Source: Acetobacterium wieringae
GTDB taxonomy: Bacteria; Bacillota; Clostridia; Eubacteriales; Eubacteriaceae
Direction: 5' to 3'
Assembly: GCF_001766835.1 (NCBI RefSeq)
Contig: NZ_LKEU01000009.1
Span: 27,736 to 91,735, forward strand
Length of the DNA stretch: 64,000 bases
The notes under the pieces were generated by a model. The model was not told where the DNA came from and ran no database searches. It worked only from the letters and a program-made list of their open reading frames with translations. Below, one piece after another: positions 1-8,231 of the stretch. The translations under genes were made by a program, and so were the position numbers. Position 1 is the first letter of the stretch. Each line of letters starts with the position of its first letter.

Positions 1-985
1 AGCCAAGCTGGCCAACTTGTTGCGCAAAGAAAAAAAATTCAAGCCACTACTGGTCGCCTGTGACGTCTATCGTCCGGCAGCAATTAAACAGTTGGAAATC
101 CTCGGGGATGAATTAAAGATTGACGTCTATTCCGAACATGATGTAAAAGATCCGGTGGGGATAGCCAAACGGGGACTGCAAAAATCAATTGAAGGTCATT
201 ATGATCTGGTGATCATGGATACCGCCGGTCGCTTGCAAATTGATGAAGCCTTGATGGCTGAATTGGTCAACATCAAAGAAGCGATTAATCCTACCGAGAT
301 TTTATTAACGGTCGATGGGATGACTGGTCAGGAGTCGGTCAATGTTGCCAATGAATTTAATCGTCTACTGGATATTTCAGGAGTAATCTTAACCAAACTC
401 GACGGCGATACCCGGGGTGGTGCCGCCTTATCGATTACTTATACAATTGGTAAAGCCATCAAATATATCGGAACCGGTGAAAAATTGACCGATATTGAAC
501 TCTTTTATCCAGATCGGATGGCATCACGAATTTTGGGAATGGGGGATGTATTATCCTTTATTGATAAGGCCCAGAGTATGATGGATGAGGAAAAGGCCAA
601 AGAACTTGAAGAAAAGTTCAGAAACCAGGATTTTGATCTTAATGACTTTCTCGATCAGATCAAGCAGATTGAAAGCATGGGCTCGATCAGTAGCTTGCTG
701 GAAATGATGCCGGGGGCCAATAAAAAAGCATTGAAGAATGTGGATTTATCTGGTGCTGATACCAAGAAAACCGAGGCTATCATCTTGTCGATGACTAAGG
801 AAGAACGTCATAAACCAGGGATTATCAATGCCAGCCGACGAAGACGAATTGCGTTGGGGAGCGGTACCATGGTTGCGGACGTCAACCGGTTGTTAAAGGG
901 ATTTGAACAATCCAAAAAGATGATGAAACAAATGTCAAACCCAAACATTGCAAAAAAAGGACGGATGAAGCTACCGTTCATGTAG
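1..985 (+). CDS. ffh: Signal recognition particle protein Ffh (5'-truncated)
   Basis: GTPase subunit of the signal recognition particle, which binds signal sequences on the ribosome and docks with FtsY to target membrane proteins. The window opens inside the gene: the frame is open from base 2 and the first GTP-binding loop is missing. Visible are DVYRPAA (G2 region), DTAGR (G3), TKLDG (G4) and the closing GTGE loop, followed by the methionine-rich M domain with its RRRRIALGSGT helix and MMKQM tail. It leads the rpsP-rimM-trmD-rplS block, the usual order in Firmicutes. Identification is firm; only the N-terminal domain and start lie outside the window. Confidence 0.97.
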   Translation, partial: AKLANLLRKEKKFKPLLVACDVYRPAAIKQLEILGDELKIDVYSEHDVKDPVGIAKRGLQKSIEGHYDLVIMDTAGRLQIDEALMAELVNIKEAINPTEILLTVDGMTGQESVNVANEFNRLLDISGVILTKLDGDTRGGAALSITYTIGKAIKYIGTGEKLTDIELFYPDRMASRILGMGDVLSFIDKAQSMMDEEKAKELEEKFRNQDFDLNDFLDQIKQIESMGSISSLLEMMPGANKKALKNVDLSGADTKKTEAIILSMTKEERHKPGIINASRRRRIALGSGTMVADVNRLLKGFEQSKKMMKQMSNPNIAKKGRMKLPFM

Positions 986-1056
986 ACTGAAATATGATTA
1001 GTGTTATCAAGGACTTTATGTCATTAGATAAAGAAGTTAAGAAAGGGGGAACGAAC

Positions 1057-1302
1057 ATGGCAGTTAAAATCAGATTAAAAAGAATGGGTAAAAAGAAAAA
1101 ACCTTTTTATAGAATCGTTGTTGCCGATGCACGAGCACCACGTGATGGTAAGTTCATCGAAGAAATTGGATACTACAACCCTTGTGTTGACCCTGCACTC
1201 GTAAAAGTCGATGCAGATAAAGCCAAAACATGGTTGGCCAATGGCGCAAAACCAACAGATACCGTCAAGTATTTGTTAAAAAGAGAAAACGTAATCGAGT
1301 AG
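1057..1302 (+). CDS. rpsP: 30S ribosomal protein S16
   Basis: Small-subunit ribosomal protein of 81 residues that stabilises 16S rRNA during 30S assembly. It starts [24 protein letters not shown], a typical S16 N-terminus, and contains the family segment around [10 protein letters not shown]. The frame is open further upstream to 994, but the ATG at 1057 follows a strong GAAAGGGGG ribosome binding site and matches the family start, so the longer version is rejected. It lies 71 bp after ffh and 16 bp before khpA, and is likely co-transcribed with both. Confidence 0.97.
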   Translation: MAVKIRLKRMGKKKKPFYRIVVADARAPRDGKFIEEIGYYNPCVDPALVKVDADKAKTWLANGAKPTDTVKYLLKRENVIE

Positions 1303-1318
1303 TACCAGGAGGTAAATG

Positions 1319-1549
1319 ATGAAAGAACTTGTGGAAATTATTGCAAAGGCTCTTGTTGAACACCCCGATGCGGTATCTGTCCAGGAAGTTGAAGGCGAAC
1401 AGTCCATTATTTTGGAACTCAAGGTCGCAGACGACGATATGGGCAAGGTCATTGGAAAACAGGGGCGTATCGCAAAAGCAATTCGTACCGTCATAAAAGC
1501 CGCTGCCACGAAAGAAGATAAACGTGTCATGTTGGAGATCATCCAATAA
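1319..1549 (+). CDS. khpA: KH-domain RNA-binding protein KhpA (YlqC)
   Basis: Small single-KH-domain RNA-binding protein of about 76 residues; in Firmicutes KhpA pairs with KhpB and influences RNA stability and cell elongation. The KH GxxG loop appears as VIGKQGR, followed by [12 protein letters not shown]. There are two adjacent ATG codons (1316 and 1319). The AGGAGG at 1307-1312 is only 3 bases from the first but 6 from the second, so 1319 is preferred. It sits between rpsP and rimM as in many Clostridia. A terminator-like hairpin follows directly. Confidence 0.93.
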   Translation: MKELVEIIAKALVEHPDAVSVQEVEGEQSIILELKVADDDMGKVIGKQGRIAKAIRTVIKAAATKEDKRVMLEIIQ

Positions 1550-1556
1550 AGGCATT

Positions 1557-1582
1557 GGGCTGTGTATACAGCTCTTTTTTTT
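1557..1582 (+). terminator. Intrinsic terminator-like hairpin between khpA and rimM
   Basis: A 7-bp stem (GGGCTGT pairing with ACAGCTC, one G-T) around a GTAT loop is followed at once by eight T residues. It lies 8 bp after khpA and 34 bp before rimM, so it may partly stop transcription inside an otherwise continuous operon and lower expression of rimM-trmD relative to rpsP. Confidence 0.6.
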
Positions 1583-1615
1583 CGGGTGTTTTTAGGGTTT
1601 AAACAGGAGAAAATA

Positions 1616-2131
1616 ATGGAAAATAATAATCGTTTAATCATCATTGGCCGGATTCTTGGCGTACATGGAATTAAGGGTGAATTAAAAGTTCAACCGCTGA
1701 CTGATGATCCGGGTCGTTTTTATGATCTGGATGAGGTCATTTTAATCCATGATAAAGCTGCAACAGATTATAAGATTACGAATTGCCGTCTTCATAAAAA
1801 CAATGTATTGCTGTTTCTGGAAAATGTAAAAAACCGTAACGAGGCTGAAGCATTAATTGGCCGGGAAGTCGGGATTCCCCGGGAACTGGCAGTGGCATTG
1901 TCTGAAGATGAATTTTTTATTGAAGACTTGTTGGGATTGCCAGTTTACAATGACGGAGTGTTGCTTGGAAAAATAACCGATGTGATGCAAGCAGGCGGGG
2001 TGGATGTTTATACCATCACTGCCGACAAGAAGGTCTATTGCGTTCCGGCCCGCAAGCTTTATTTTACAAAAATCAATGTTACTGAAGGCCGGATCGATGC
2101 CAGTATCCCTCAGGAAATATTAGAGCTATGA
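1616..2131 (+). CDS. rimM: 16S rRNA processing protein RimM
   Basis: Ribosome maturation factor of 171 residues that assists assembly of the 30S head around S19. The N-terminal RimM barrel is seen in IIIGRILGVHGIKGELKV, followed by the PRC-barrel domain with EDEFFIEDLLGLPVY and the VYCVPARKLYFTKIN segment. The frame is open upstream to 1562, but that region is the terminator hairpin. ATG 1616 follows AGGAGA and begins just before the conserved GRILG motif. Its stop overlaps the trmD start (ATGA), implying translational coupling. Confidence 0.95.
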   Translation: MENNNRLIIIGRILGVHGIKGELKVQPLTDDPGRFYDLDEVILIHDKAATDYKITNCRLHKNNVLLFLENVKNRNEAEALIGREVGIPRELAVALSEDEFFIEDLLGLPVYNDGVLLGKITDVMQAGGVDVYTITADKKVYCVPARKLYFTKINVTEGRIDASIPQEILEL

Positions 2132-2826
2132 GATTTTATTTCTTAACTTTATTTCCGGAAATCTTTGAAATATATTTTCAAACCGGGATGATTGGCCGAG
2201 GTGTCAAAGCGGGTCTGATTGACTATACGGTGATTAATATTCGGGATTTTTCCGGAAATAAACATCATAAGGTTGATGATACCCCTTACGGTGGCGGTGC
2301 CGGGATGGTGATGGCGGCACCTCCGATTGTCGCCGCCCTGAAAAGCATTGCTGATTTAGGCACATATCCAGTTATTTACTTGACCCCTGGCGGCAAACCA
2401 TTTGAACAAAAAGATGGGATAAAGCTATCGGAGTATCCGGGCATCATTTTTATCTGTGGTCATTACGAAGGAATTGACCAGCGGGTGATAGATGCTTATG
2501 TGGATCTGGAATTTTCAGTGGGGGATTATGTCTTGACTGGTGGTGAATTACCGGCCTTAACTCTGGCTGATGCCATTGCTCGACATATTCCCGGCTTTCT
2601 GGGAAATAGCGACAGTTTGGCAGAAGAATCCTTTGAAAGCCATCTGCTGGAATATCCCCAGTATACCAAACCCCGGGAATTTGAGGGCCAGGAAGTGCCT
2701 GAAGTATTGCTCTCCGGCAACCATGCCGCAATCAACAAATGGCGCTTATTACAGGCAGAAACACGGACCCGGTTGAAGCGGCCTGACTTATTTGAAAAAT
2801 ATCAAAAAAGCTTGCATAATGAATAG
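2128..2826 (+). CDS. trmD: tRNA (guanine-N1)-methyltransferase TrmD
   Basis: SPOUT-fold methyltransferase of 232 residues that makes m1G37 in tRNA and prevents +1 frameshifting. Recognisable motifs are FLTLFPEIFE at the N-terminus, DDTPYGGGAGMVM, the knot motif IFICGHYEGIDQRV, and FSVGDYVLTGGELPAL. It overlaps rimM by four bases and is followed by rplS, the classical order. A good sigma-A promoter for rplS lies in its last codons, so rplS probably has its own transcript as well. Confidence 0.97.
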   Translation: MRFYFLTLFPEIFEIYFQTGMIGRGVKAGLIDYTVINIRDFSGNKHHKVDDTPYGGGAGMVMAAPPIVAALKSIADLGTYPVIYLTPGGKPFEQKDGIKLSEYPGIIFICGHYEGIDQRVIDAYVDLEFSVGDYVLTGGELPALTLADAIARHIPGFLGNSDSLAEESFESHLLEYPQYTKPREFEGQEVPEVLLSGNHAAINKWRLLQAETRTRLKRPDLFEKYQKSLHNE

Positions 2827-2840
2827 ACAAAGTGTATAAT
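2812..2840 (+). promoter_or_regulatory. Sigma-A promoter for rplS
   Basis: TTGCAT (2812-2817), a 17-base spacer and a perfect TATAAT (2835-2840). It overlaps the end of trmD and would start transcription about 70 bases before rplS, giving the L19 gene a supply independent of the ffh operon. Confidence 0.65.
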
Positions 2841-2919
2841 ATATCAGTATGTTATTAAGTGAGACGGTCCTCTGTACCCGATGCATGAACGTCGCAAATC
2901 GAATATTAAGGAGAAAATA
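2841..2919 (+). promoter_or_regulatory. Possible L19 autoregulatory leader
   Basis: The 5' untranslated stretch in front of rplS contains a compact foldable segment in which GAGACG (about 2860) can pair with CGTCGC (about 2890). Ribosomal protein L19 leaders are known in low-GC Gram-positives at this place. I see a hairpin in the right place but cannot confirm the family consensus by eye, so this is a positional inference. Confidence 0.3.
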
Positions 2920-3264
2920 ATGGACATTATCAAAAAGATTCAATTAGAAAACATGAAGGCTGAGCCACCAAAATTTAGTGTTGGTGACACCGTTAAAGTT
3001 CATGTTAAAGTAATCGAAGGTAAAAAAGAACGTATTCAGATTTTTGAAGGCATCGTCCTTAAAAAGCAAAACGGCGGTGTTGGCGAAACGTTTACGGTAC
3101 GAAAAATCTCGTCTGGCTTTGGGGTAGAAAGAACCTTCCTGGTGCATTCGCCAAAAATCGAAAAGGTTGATGTGGTTCGTCGTGGTAAGGTGCGTCGAGC
3201 TAAGCTTAACTATCTTCGTGACCGTGTTGGTAAAGCAGCAAAAGTCAAAGAAAAAAGAGCGTAA
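2920..3264 (+). CDS. rplS: 50S ribosomal protein L19
   Basis: Large-subunit protein of 114 residues at the 30S-50S interface. The sequence [13 protein letters not shown], the [20 protein letters not shown] segment and the C-terminal [21 protein letters not shown] are family hallmarks. The reading frame extends upstream to 2881, but ATG 2920 follows AAGGAGAAAATA and matches the L19 start. It has its own promoter at the end of trmD and a clear terminator 4 bp after its stop. Confidence 0.97.
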   Translation: MDIIKKIQLENMKAEPPKFSVGDTVKVHVKVIEGKKERIQIFEGIVLKKQNGGVGETFTVRKISSGFGVERTFLVHSPKIEKVDVVRRGKVRRAKLNYLRDRVGKAAKVKEKRA

Positions 3265-3267
3265 TTC

Positions 3268-3290
3268 AGAGGCTATCAAGCCTCTTTTTT
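3268..3290 (+). terminator. Intrinsic terminator after rplS
   Basis: AGAGGC pairs with GCCTCT around a six-base loop and runs directly into a string of T residues. It closes the rplS transcript. Confidence 0.85.
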
Positions 3291-3340
3291 GGTTAATTCA
3301 AGCGTTTTAATAACTAGAAATTTAGCAAGGAAGTGAAAAA

Positions 3341-3868
3341 ATGAAAGAAGATCAGGAATCTAAAGGTAATTTGGAACTAAAAGAATGGATTCAATCCGCT
3401 GTGATTGCCATTGTGCTTGCTTTTATCATAAAGATGTTTTTGTTCGACTTTGTCATGGTTCAGGGCAGTTCGATGTTTCCCACGCTGGTGGAGGGAGATC
3501 GTCTGATTGTCAATAAAATAGGCTATACCATCGGTGAACCGGATTATGGCGATATTGTGATCCTCAGTTATAGTGATAGCATTGAGTATGTCAAGCGGGT
3601 CATTGGCAAGGGCGGCGATACCATTGCAATCAAGGATATGGTAGTTTATCGTAACGGCGAACCGCTAGAGGAGGATTATATTAACCCTGATCCTTATGAA
3701 GACTTTGCTGAGGTTACCGTCCCAATGGGAACCTATTTTGTCATGGGTGATAATCGGGCCAATAGCTCAGATAGCCGTTATCCCAGCCTGGGTTTTGTCG
3801 AAAGGGATGCCATTGATGGGAAAGTTATCTTTAGAATCTGGCCGCTTTCAGAAATTGGTACGGTATAA
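3341..3868 (+). CDS. lepB: Signal peptidase I
   Basis: Membrane-anchored serine protease of 175 residues that removes signal peptides from secreted preproteins. One N-terminal membrane segment (about residues 18-38) is followed by the catalytic Ser in QGSSMFPTL (Ser44) and the general-base Lys in YVKRVIG (Lys85). The C-terminal box MGDNRANSSDSR is also present. The length is typical of the short Gram-positive form. The start has an AAGGAAGTG ribosome binding site. It lies two bases before rbgA, so the two are probably co-transcribed after the rplS terminator. Confidence 0.96.
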   Translation: MKEDQESKGNLELKEWIQSAVIAIVLAFIIKMFLFDFVMVQGSSMFPTLVEGDRLIVNKIGYTIGEPDYGDIVILSYSDSIEYVKRVIGKGGDTIAIKDMVVYRNGEPLEEDYINPDPYEDFAEVTVPMGTYFVMGDNRANSSDSRYPSLGFVERDAIDGKVIFRIWPLSEIGTV

Positions 3869-3870
3869 GG

Positions 3871-4710
3871 ATGTCTGAAGAAAAAATAGAATATATACAA
3901 TGGTATCCCGGGCACATGGCCAAAGCCAATCGGGAAATTAAAGAAAAACTCAAACTGATCAATGTGGTAATCGAAGTAGTTGATGCCAGATTACCGCTTT
4001 CCAGCAAAAATCCCGAAATTAATCAGTATACCTGGAATAAGCAGCATATCCTGCTATTGAACAAGTCAGATTTAGCCGATCCGGAAGTCAGTCTGGAATG
4101 GATTGAGTGGTTTAAAAAAAATACCGATATTCAAAAAGTGGTGCTGTTTGATGCCTTTGACCGTCGGATGAAGACTGAGTTGGTCAGAACCATTCAGGAT
4201 TTGAATGTAAAAGAAAAAGCTCAGGTAAAATGTCTGGTTTGTGGAATCCCCAACGTTGGTAAATCCACAGTAATCAACAGTCTGATCGGTAAGAAAAAAA
4301 CTCAGATTGGCAATAAGCCAGGAGTCACCAAGGGGCAGCAATGGCTGAGTACCCCGGATCACCTGATGCTTTTGGACACCCCGGGAATCTTATGGCCAAA
4401 ATTTGAAGATCCCCTGGTCGGTCTCCACTTAGCCTGGTTGGGTTCCATTAAGGATACCATTTATGAAAAAGAGAACATCGCTGCAGATCTGTTAAAATAT
4501 CTACTAATCTATTATCCGGGAGATTTGGAAACCCTATACAAAATTGAAGTAGAAGGCAAAAATATCCCCGAGGTATTCGATGCCATTGCTAAAAGTCGGG
4601 GATTGCTGATTAAAGGTGGCGAATATGATTATGCCCGCACCAGTGTGCTGATTCTCAACGATTTCAAGAATGGCCGAATTGGCCGGATTACGTTGGAACG
4701 ACCGGAATAG
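3871..4710 (+). CDS. rbgA: Ribosome biogenesis GTPase RbgA (YlqF)
   Basis: Circularly permuted GTPase of 279 residues needed for late 50S assembly. The G motifs appear in permuted order: G4 LLNKSDL, then G1 GIPNVGKST, then G3 DTPGIL. The N-terminus IQWYPGHMAKANREI is diagnostic of YlqF/RbgA. It follows lepB by two bases and is followed by a strong terminator. The ribosome binding site is weak (ATAAGG abutting the ATG), suggesting coupling to lepB translation. Confidence 0.95.
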   Translation: MSEEKIEYIQWYPGHMAKANREIKEKLKLINVVIEVVDARLPLSSKNPEINQYTWNKQHILLLNKSDLADPEVSLEWIEWFKKNTDIQKVVLFDAFDRRMKTELVRTIQDLNVKEKAQVKCLVCGIPNVGKSTVINSLIGKKKTQIGNKPGVTKGQQWLSTPDHLMLLDTPGILWPKFEDPLVGLHLAWLGSIKDTIYEKENIAADLLKYLLIYYPGDLETLYKIEVEGKNIPEVFDAIAKSRGLLIKGGEYDYARTSVLILNDFKNGRIGRITLERPE

Positions 4711-4746
4711 CGACGTATTTGTGGCAATGTGTTATGATGATGACAA

Positions 4747-4786
4747 AACAACCAATTATCTTATATAAAGTTGGTTGTTTTTTTAT
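4747..4786 (+). terminator. Intrinsic terminator after rbgA
   Basis: AACAACCAA pairs perfectly with TTGGTTGTT around a 15-base loop, followed by a T-rich tail. It separates lepB-rbgA from rnhB. Confidence 0.85.
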
Positions 4787-4919
4787 TTGAGCAAAGAAAC
4801 TATCCATTGATGGAAGTGCGGTTTATTCGGTTTAAAATGGATTATTGGGTGGTGTCGTCTATATTTGTTCGCTGACTTGTAGTATAATGGCGATAGTATT
4901 GTAGGAAAAAGAGGTAAAC

Positions 4920-5699
4920 ATGAATCTATTTGATAATATGACCGTTACACAGATAAAAGAGTACATCGTGACCAGGCAGATGGAAGAATATCCCGATCTG
5001 ATACCGATGTTGAAAGAAGATCATCGAGTAGCTGTGAAAAAAATTGGACAAAATTTAGAGAATAAAATTGCAGCCAGAGATCTTGAAGTTCAACGAATTA
5101 AAAAAATGAAATCAATTGAATCCGGTTACTATGATCAGGGTATCTTGAATATCGGTGGCATTGATGAGGTTGGTCGGGGCCCATTAGCCGGACCGGTGGT
5201 GACCTGTGTCATTATTCTGAAACCAGATTCCAGCCGCTTATATGTTAATGACTCGAAGAAAGTCGCAAAAAAAAGTCGTGAAATCTTATGTGAACAACTC
5301 CTTGAAGATGCTGTGGACTATGCCATTGGACAGGTTGATTGTGATGTGATTGATAATCTGAATATTCTTAATGCGACCAAAAAGGCCATGACTGATTCGC
5401 TGGCGAAGTTGTCTGTTAAACCGGATCTGCTACTGATTGATGCTCTTCATATCGATACAGATATCCCTCAGAAAGCGATTGTCCATGGTGATGCCACCAG
5501 CTATGCCATTGCTGCGGCAAGCATTGTTGCCAAGGTTTACCGGGACAATCTGATGCAGATTTATCACGAAGAGTACCCGGAGTATGGTTTCGATCACAAT
5601 ATGGGTTATGGTACTGCTGAACACATCTTAGCCCTAAAAAAATATGGGCCGACGCCCATCCACCGCAAAAGTTTTATTCAGAATCTTGGTTTAAAATGA
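4920..5699 (+). CDS. rnhB: Ribonuclease HII
   Basis: Endonuclease that removes RNA from RNA-DNA hybrids, including single ribonucleotides. The catalytic region starts at GIDEVGRGPLAGPV (Asp-Glu pair), followed by NDSKK, the Asp in LLIDALHID and the HGDATSYAIAAASIVAK segment. It has 259 residues with an N-terminal extension of about 70 residues, as in Bacillus RnhB. A TATAAT-like -10 lies at 4883-4888 with no clear -35. The stop overlaps the yraN start by ATGA. Confidence 0.95.
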   Translation: MNLFDNMTVTQIKEYIVTRQMEEYPDLIPMLKEDHRVAVKKIGQNLENKIAARDLEVQRIKKMKSIESGYYDQGILNIGGIDEVGRGPLAGPVVTCVIILKPDSSRLYVNDSKKVAKKSREILCEQLLEDAVDYAIGQVDCDVIDNLNILNATKKAMTDSLAKLSVKPDLLLIDALHIDTDIPQKAIVHGDATSYAIAAASIVAKVYRDNLMQIYHEEYPEYGFDHNMGYGTAEHILALKKYGPTPIHRKSFIQNLGLK

Positions 5700-6061
5700 A
5701 AACACATAATGTAAAAAAAGGAAAGGCTGGAGAGGATTTAGCCCTAAAATATTTAAAAAATTATGGTTTTCAGATTTGTGAAACAAATTATAAAAAGCCA
5801 TCTGGTGAAATCGATCTCATTGCAAAAGATCGTGACACATTGGTGTTTATTGAAGTTAAATATCGAAAAAACCTGGATTATGGATATCCCCGGGAAGCAG
5901 TGAACCGGTCAAAACAAAAACGAATTATTAAAACAGCGCTTTGGTACGTAAAAGAAATGCAGCTCGATGATGTCAATATCCGCTTTGATGTTATCGAAAT
6001 CTATTATGAATCAAACGGGGAGCAGGTGATCAATCATTTTGAAAGTGCTTTTTTGTTTTGA
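5696..6061 (+). CDS. yraN: UPF0102 endonuclease-like protein YraN
   Basis: Member of the UPF0102/YraN family (121 residues), which has a restriction-endonuclease-like fold and is often linked to rnhB. Visible motifs are KGKAGEDLALKYL and the putative metal site SGEIDLIA...FIEVKYR (E, D, ExK). Biochemical function is poorly defined, with a role in DNA repair or recombination proposed from the fold. It is coupled to rnhB by a 4-base overlap and closed by a bidirectional terminator. Confidence 0.9.
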   Translation: MKTHNVKKGKAGEDLALKYLKNYGFQICETNYKKPSGEIDLIAKDRDTLVFIEVKYRKNLDYGYPREAVNRSKQKRIIKTALWYVKEMQLDDVNIRFDVIEIYYESNGEQVINHFESAFLF

Positions 6062-6070
6062 TCAAGAAAC

Positions 6071-6116
6071 AGGACTGACGTCAAAAATATCGACATCAGT
6101 CCTAGCGTATTTTTTG
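6071..6116. terminator. Bidirectional terminator between yraN and the minus-strand gene
   Basis: AGGACTGACGTC and GACATCAGTCCT form a long stem with one mismatch. T runs follow on the plus side and A runs lie inside and beyond it for the minus side. It serves the two convergent genes. Confidence 0.75.
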
Positions 6117-6122
6117 AAAATA

Positions 6123-6443
6123 CTATTGGCCGTCGTCTACTGAAATAAGAAAAACTTTTTCAGAATAGGTACCTTTATTCTCTTTATTCTGAATTTTTAA
6201 ATAATCGATATGAAGCGGCTCAAAATCAAAGCTTTCCACAATTGCATCCAGCAATTCGTAGATATCTGAAAGTTCATCTTCAGAGGGTCTTTTCAAAAAA
6301 ATCTGAGCTTTTTCAAGAAGCTTTTCCTTTAGTGCTTCTCGAACTTCTGATTCACCTAAGATTTTGTACTCACAGGTACGTCCACTGTCTCGAATGATTT
6401 CCGGAATCTTATTCCGAACAATTTTGTTGTACTCAACTTTCAT
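6123..6443 (-). CDS. MazG-like house-cleaning NTP pyrophosphatase (predicted)
   Basis: An all-alpha protein of 106 residues beginning MKVEYNKIVRNKIPEII, resembling the COG4997 family of predicted house-cleaning NTP pyrophosphatases. The acidic helix carrying EDELSDIYELLDAI fits the metal-binding ExxxxD arrangement of the MazG superfamily, though the first ExxE is weak here (EKLLEKAQ). The start has an AGGTGAT ribosome binding site. It is a monocistronic gene convergent with yraN, and its substrate is unknown. Confidence 0.7.
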   Translation of the reverse strand: MKVEYNKIVRNKIPEIIRDSGRTCEYKILGESEVREALKEKLLEKAQIFLKRPSEDELSDIYELLDAIVESFDFEPLHIDYLKIQNKENKGTYSEKVFLISVDDGQ

Positions 6444-6866
6444 AATCTATCACCTCAAGCATATTATACCCAATGGCTCGACTTAAAAACAAGAGGTAAA
6501 GTATTTATTTTTGGAAAAAAATCTGAATCATTCCGGTTTGATGTTATGATACAATTGATAGAAATAAAGAGTGGAAATAGTATCACAAATTATCTGGATC
6601 GCAAACCAGCCTAATGTTGTGCCCTGCATTTTTGCGAGAAATTTGGGTATCTATCTCTTAATTGACTTCGTTAGTTAGCAAGATTCAAATTAAGAACAAG
6701 ATGCTCGTTAGTAATAATTAAAAGCGCTTGTGTTTTTGTATTAAAAATACTATTATAATTAGAATAGTTCTATTTAAAAATGCGAAACCACTGATGTTTT
6801 CACACCGACTATTATTTCAATTTACGGCGGTAAAGATCTTGTAAAATACCGAGGGGAGGGGGTATT
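6444..6866. other. Intergenic region upstream of the EPS locus
   Basis: AT-rich stretch of 423 bp between a minus-strand gene and the first EPS-locus gene. The left edge carries the ribosome binding site and a TATAAT (minus strand, 6463-6468) for the pyrophosphatase gene. A plus-strand TATAAT lies at 6754-6759 with only weak -35 candidates. The last 35 bases (GTAAAATACCGAGGGGAGG) resemble the 3' half of the c-di-GMP aptamers found later in the locus, but no complete aptamer can be recognised. I see no open gene here. Confidence 0.5.
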
Positions 6867-8114
6867 ATGGGTAAATTAGCGATATCAGTGTTAATACTAG
6901 CTACGATCAGCTTTAGCGTTTTTGCATTCAACTTAATAAGTCCAGCAAAATTGGACTCATCGGAAAAGCTCACTTTGAGTACAAATCAAATAAAAGAAGT
7001 AGTAGTACCAACTGATAAAATAATAAACGCAAAAGATTACGGAGCAAAAGGCGATGGGCTAACAGATGATACAGTAGCACTACAAGAGGCAATAGATGCA
7101 TCAAGTAAAGAAAATGCACTGTTAGTTATACCAGAATCTGAGGAGCCATATTTTATCACAAAACAATTGGTCATTAGTAAAGACACCCACATTAGCGGCT
7201 ATGGAGCGATACTTTATATGGAGCCTGAAAAAGAAACTATCAGAAATATGCTTTGGTCAAGTCCTGATAAAATGATAGCCAATGTATCAATTGAAGGCAT
7301 CACATTAAAATCTGAAAATTCATACAAGGGTACGAATTACCATGCCAATAGTATGATCAGCAATGTTCAGGGAATTTATTTCCAGAATATTCAAAATCTG
7401 GAAATAAAAAATGTCTCAATGACAAACATGTATGTAGGCCTCAAAATTTCACAATCTGGTCGTCATCGAAATACGGATATTCAGATTAGTAATTTGAAGA
7501 TTGATGCTTCTAGTATGCCCATACAGATTTCAGGTACGAATCGATTTAGAATGATTGATAGTGTTCTCAATTCGAATGATGGTGGGACGAAATGGTTGCA
7601 TTCTGCATATTTAAGAGGGGATAACAGTGATTTTTATTTTGAAAATGTTGAATTCAACAATGCGTCAGGAGGAGGAATAGCAATAGCCGGGAATGCTCAG
7701 TATGATAAACCGCCCCAAAACATGGTGTTTAAAAATTGTCGTATTAAGGATAGTGTTGTTGGCGTTCATATTAATAGTGGCGCAAAAAATATATCGATGT
7801 CAGATGTGGTTATCGAAGGAAGCAGTCTTGGCTTTAAAATAAATGACGCATCTGAATTGAATATTGATGAAGTGAGAATAAGTAAATCGAAACTAAATGA
7901 GTATGATCATGGTGCTTTTAGTATTAGAGATGTCAATCAAGCAACAATCTCCAATGTAACAATTGATGCCAGCAATATAACGGAATCTCTATGCTTGTTG
8001 ATTGGCAAGATTGAAGATCTGCGATTGTCTTCATTTGAGGATGATAATGTTAAGAATATTCCTCTATACAGCGTTAATAGCACTGCAAAAATAAAGAATC
8101 TGATTATCGAATAG
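6867..8114 (+). CDS. Secreted right-handed beta-helix protein (pectate-lyase-like) 1
   Basis: Protein of 415 residues with an N-terminal signal or anchor segment (about 1-24) and a domain starting INAKDYGAKGDGLTDDTVALQEAI. That motif opens pectate-lyase/polygalacturonase-type beta-helix proteins such as phage tail spikes and alginate epimerases. The rest is full of short beta-strand repeats. It is clearly paralogous to the products at 19824 and 21720 (shared NSMISNVQG.YFQ, NDGGTKWLHSAY and NNASGGGIA segments) but shorter and more divergent, ending about 75 residues earlier. It is the first gene of the EPS locus, behind a GGGGAGGGGG ribosome binding site. Enzymatic activity (lyase, hydrolase or epimerase) or mere binding cannot be told from the sequence. 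Confidence 0.85.
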   Translation: MGKLAISVLILATISFSVFAFNLISPAKLDSSEKLTLSTNQIKEVVVPTDKIINAKDYGAKGDGLTDDTVALQEAIDASSKENALLVIPESEEPYFITKQLVISKDTHISGYGAILYMEPEKETIRNMLWSSPDKMIANVSIEGITLKSENSYKGTNYHANSMISNVQGIYFQNIQNLEIKNVSMTNMYVGLKISQSGRHRNTDIQISNLKIDASSMPIQISGTNRFRMIDSVLNSNDGGTKWLHSAYLRGDNSDFYFENVEFNNASGGGIAIAGNAQYDKPPQNMVFKNCRIKDSVVGVHINSGAKNISMSDVVIEGSSLGFKINDASELNIDEVRISKSKLNEYDHGAFSIRDVNQATISNVTIDASNITESLCLLIGKIEDLRLSSFEDDNVKNIPLYSVNSTAKIKNLIIE

Positions 8115-8231
8115 TTTTATTTAAGAATAGAGAGCTTATATAAAAAGTTTGGTGAATGGCATCGTAGAAATAGCATTGAAGTAATGGATTGAGGTGGCAT
8201 CAATTAACAATATTTTAGGAGGATGACAAAA

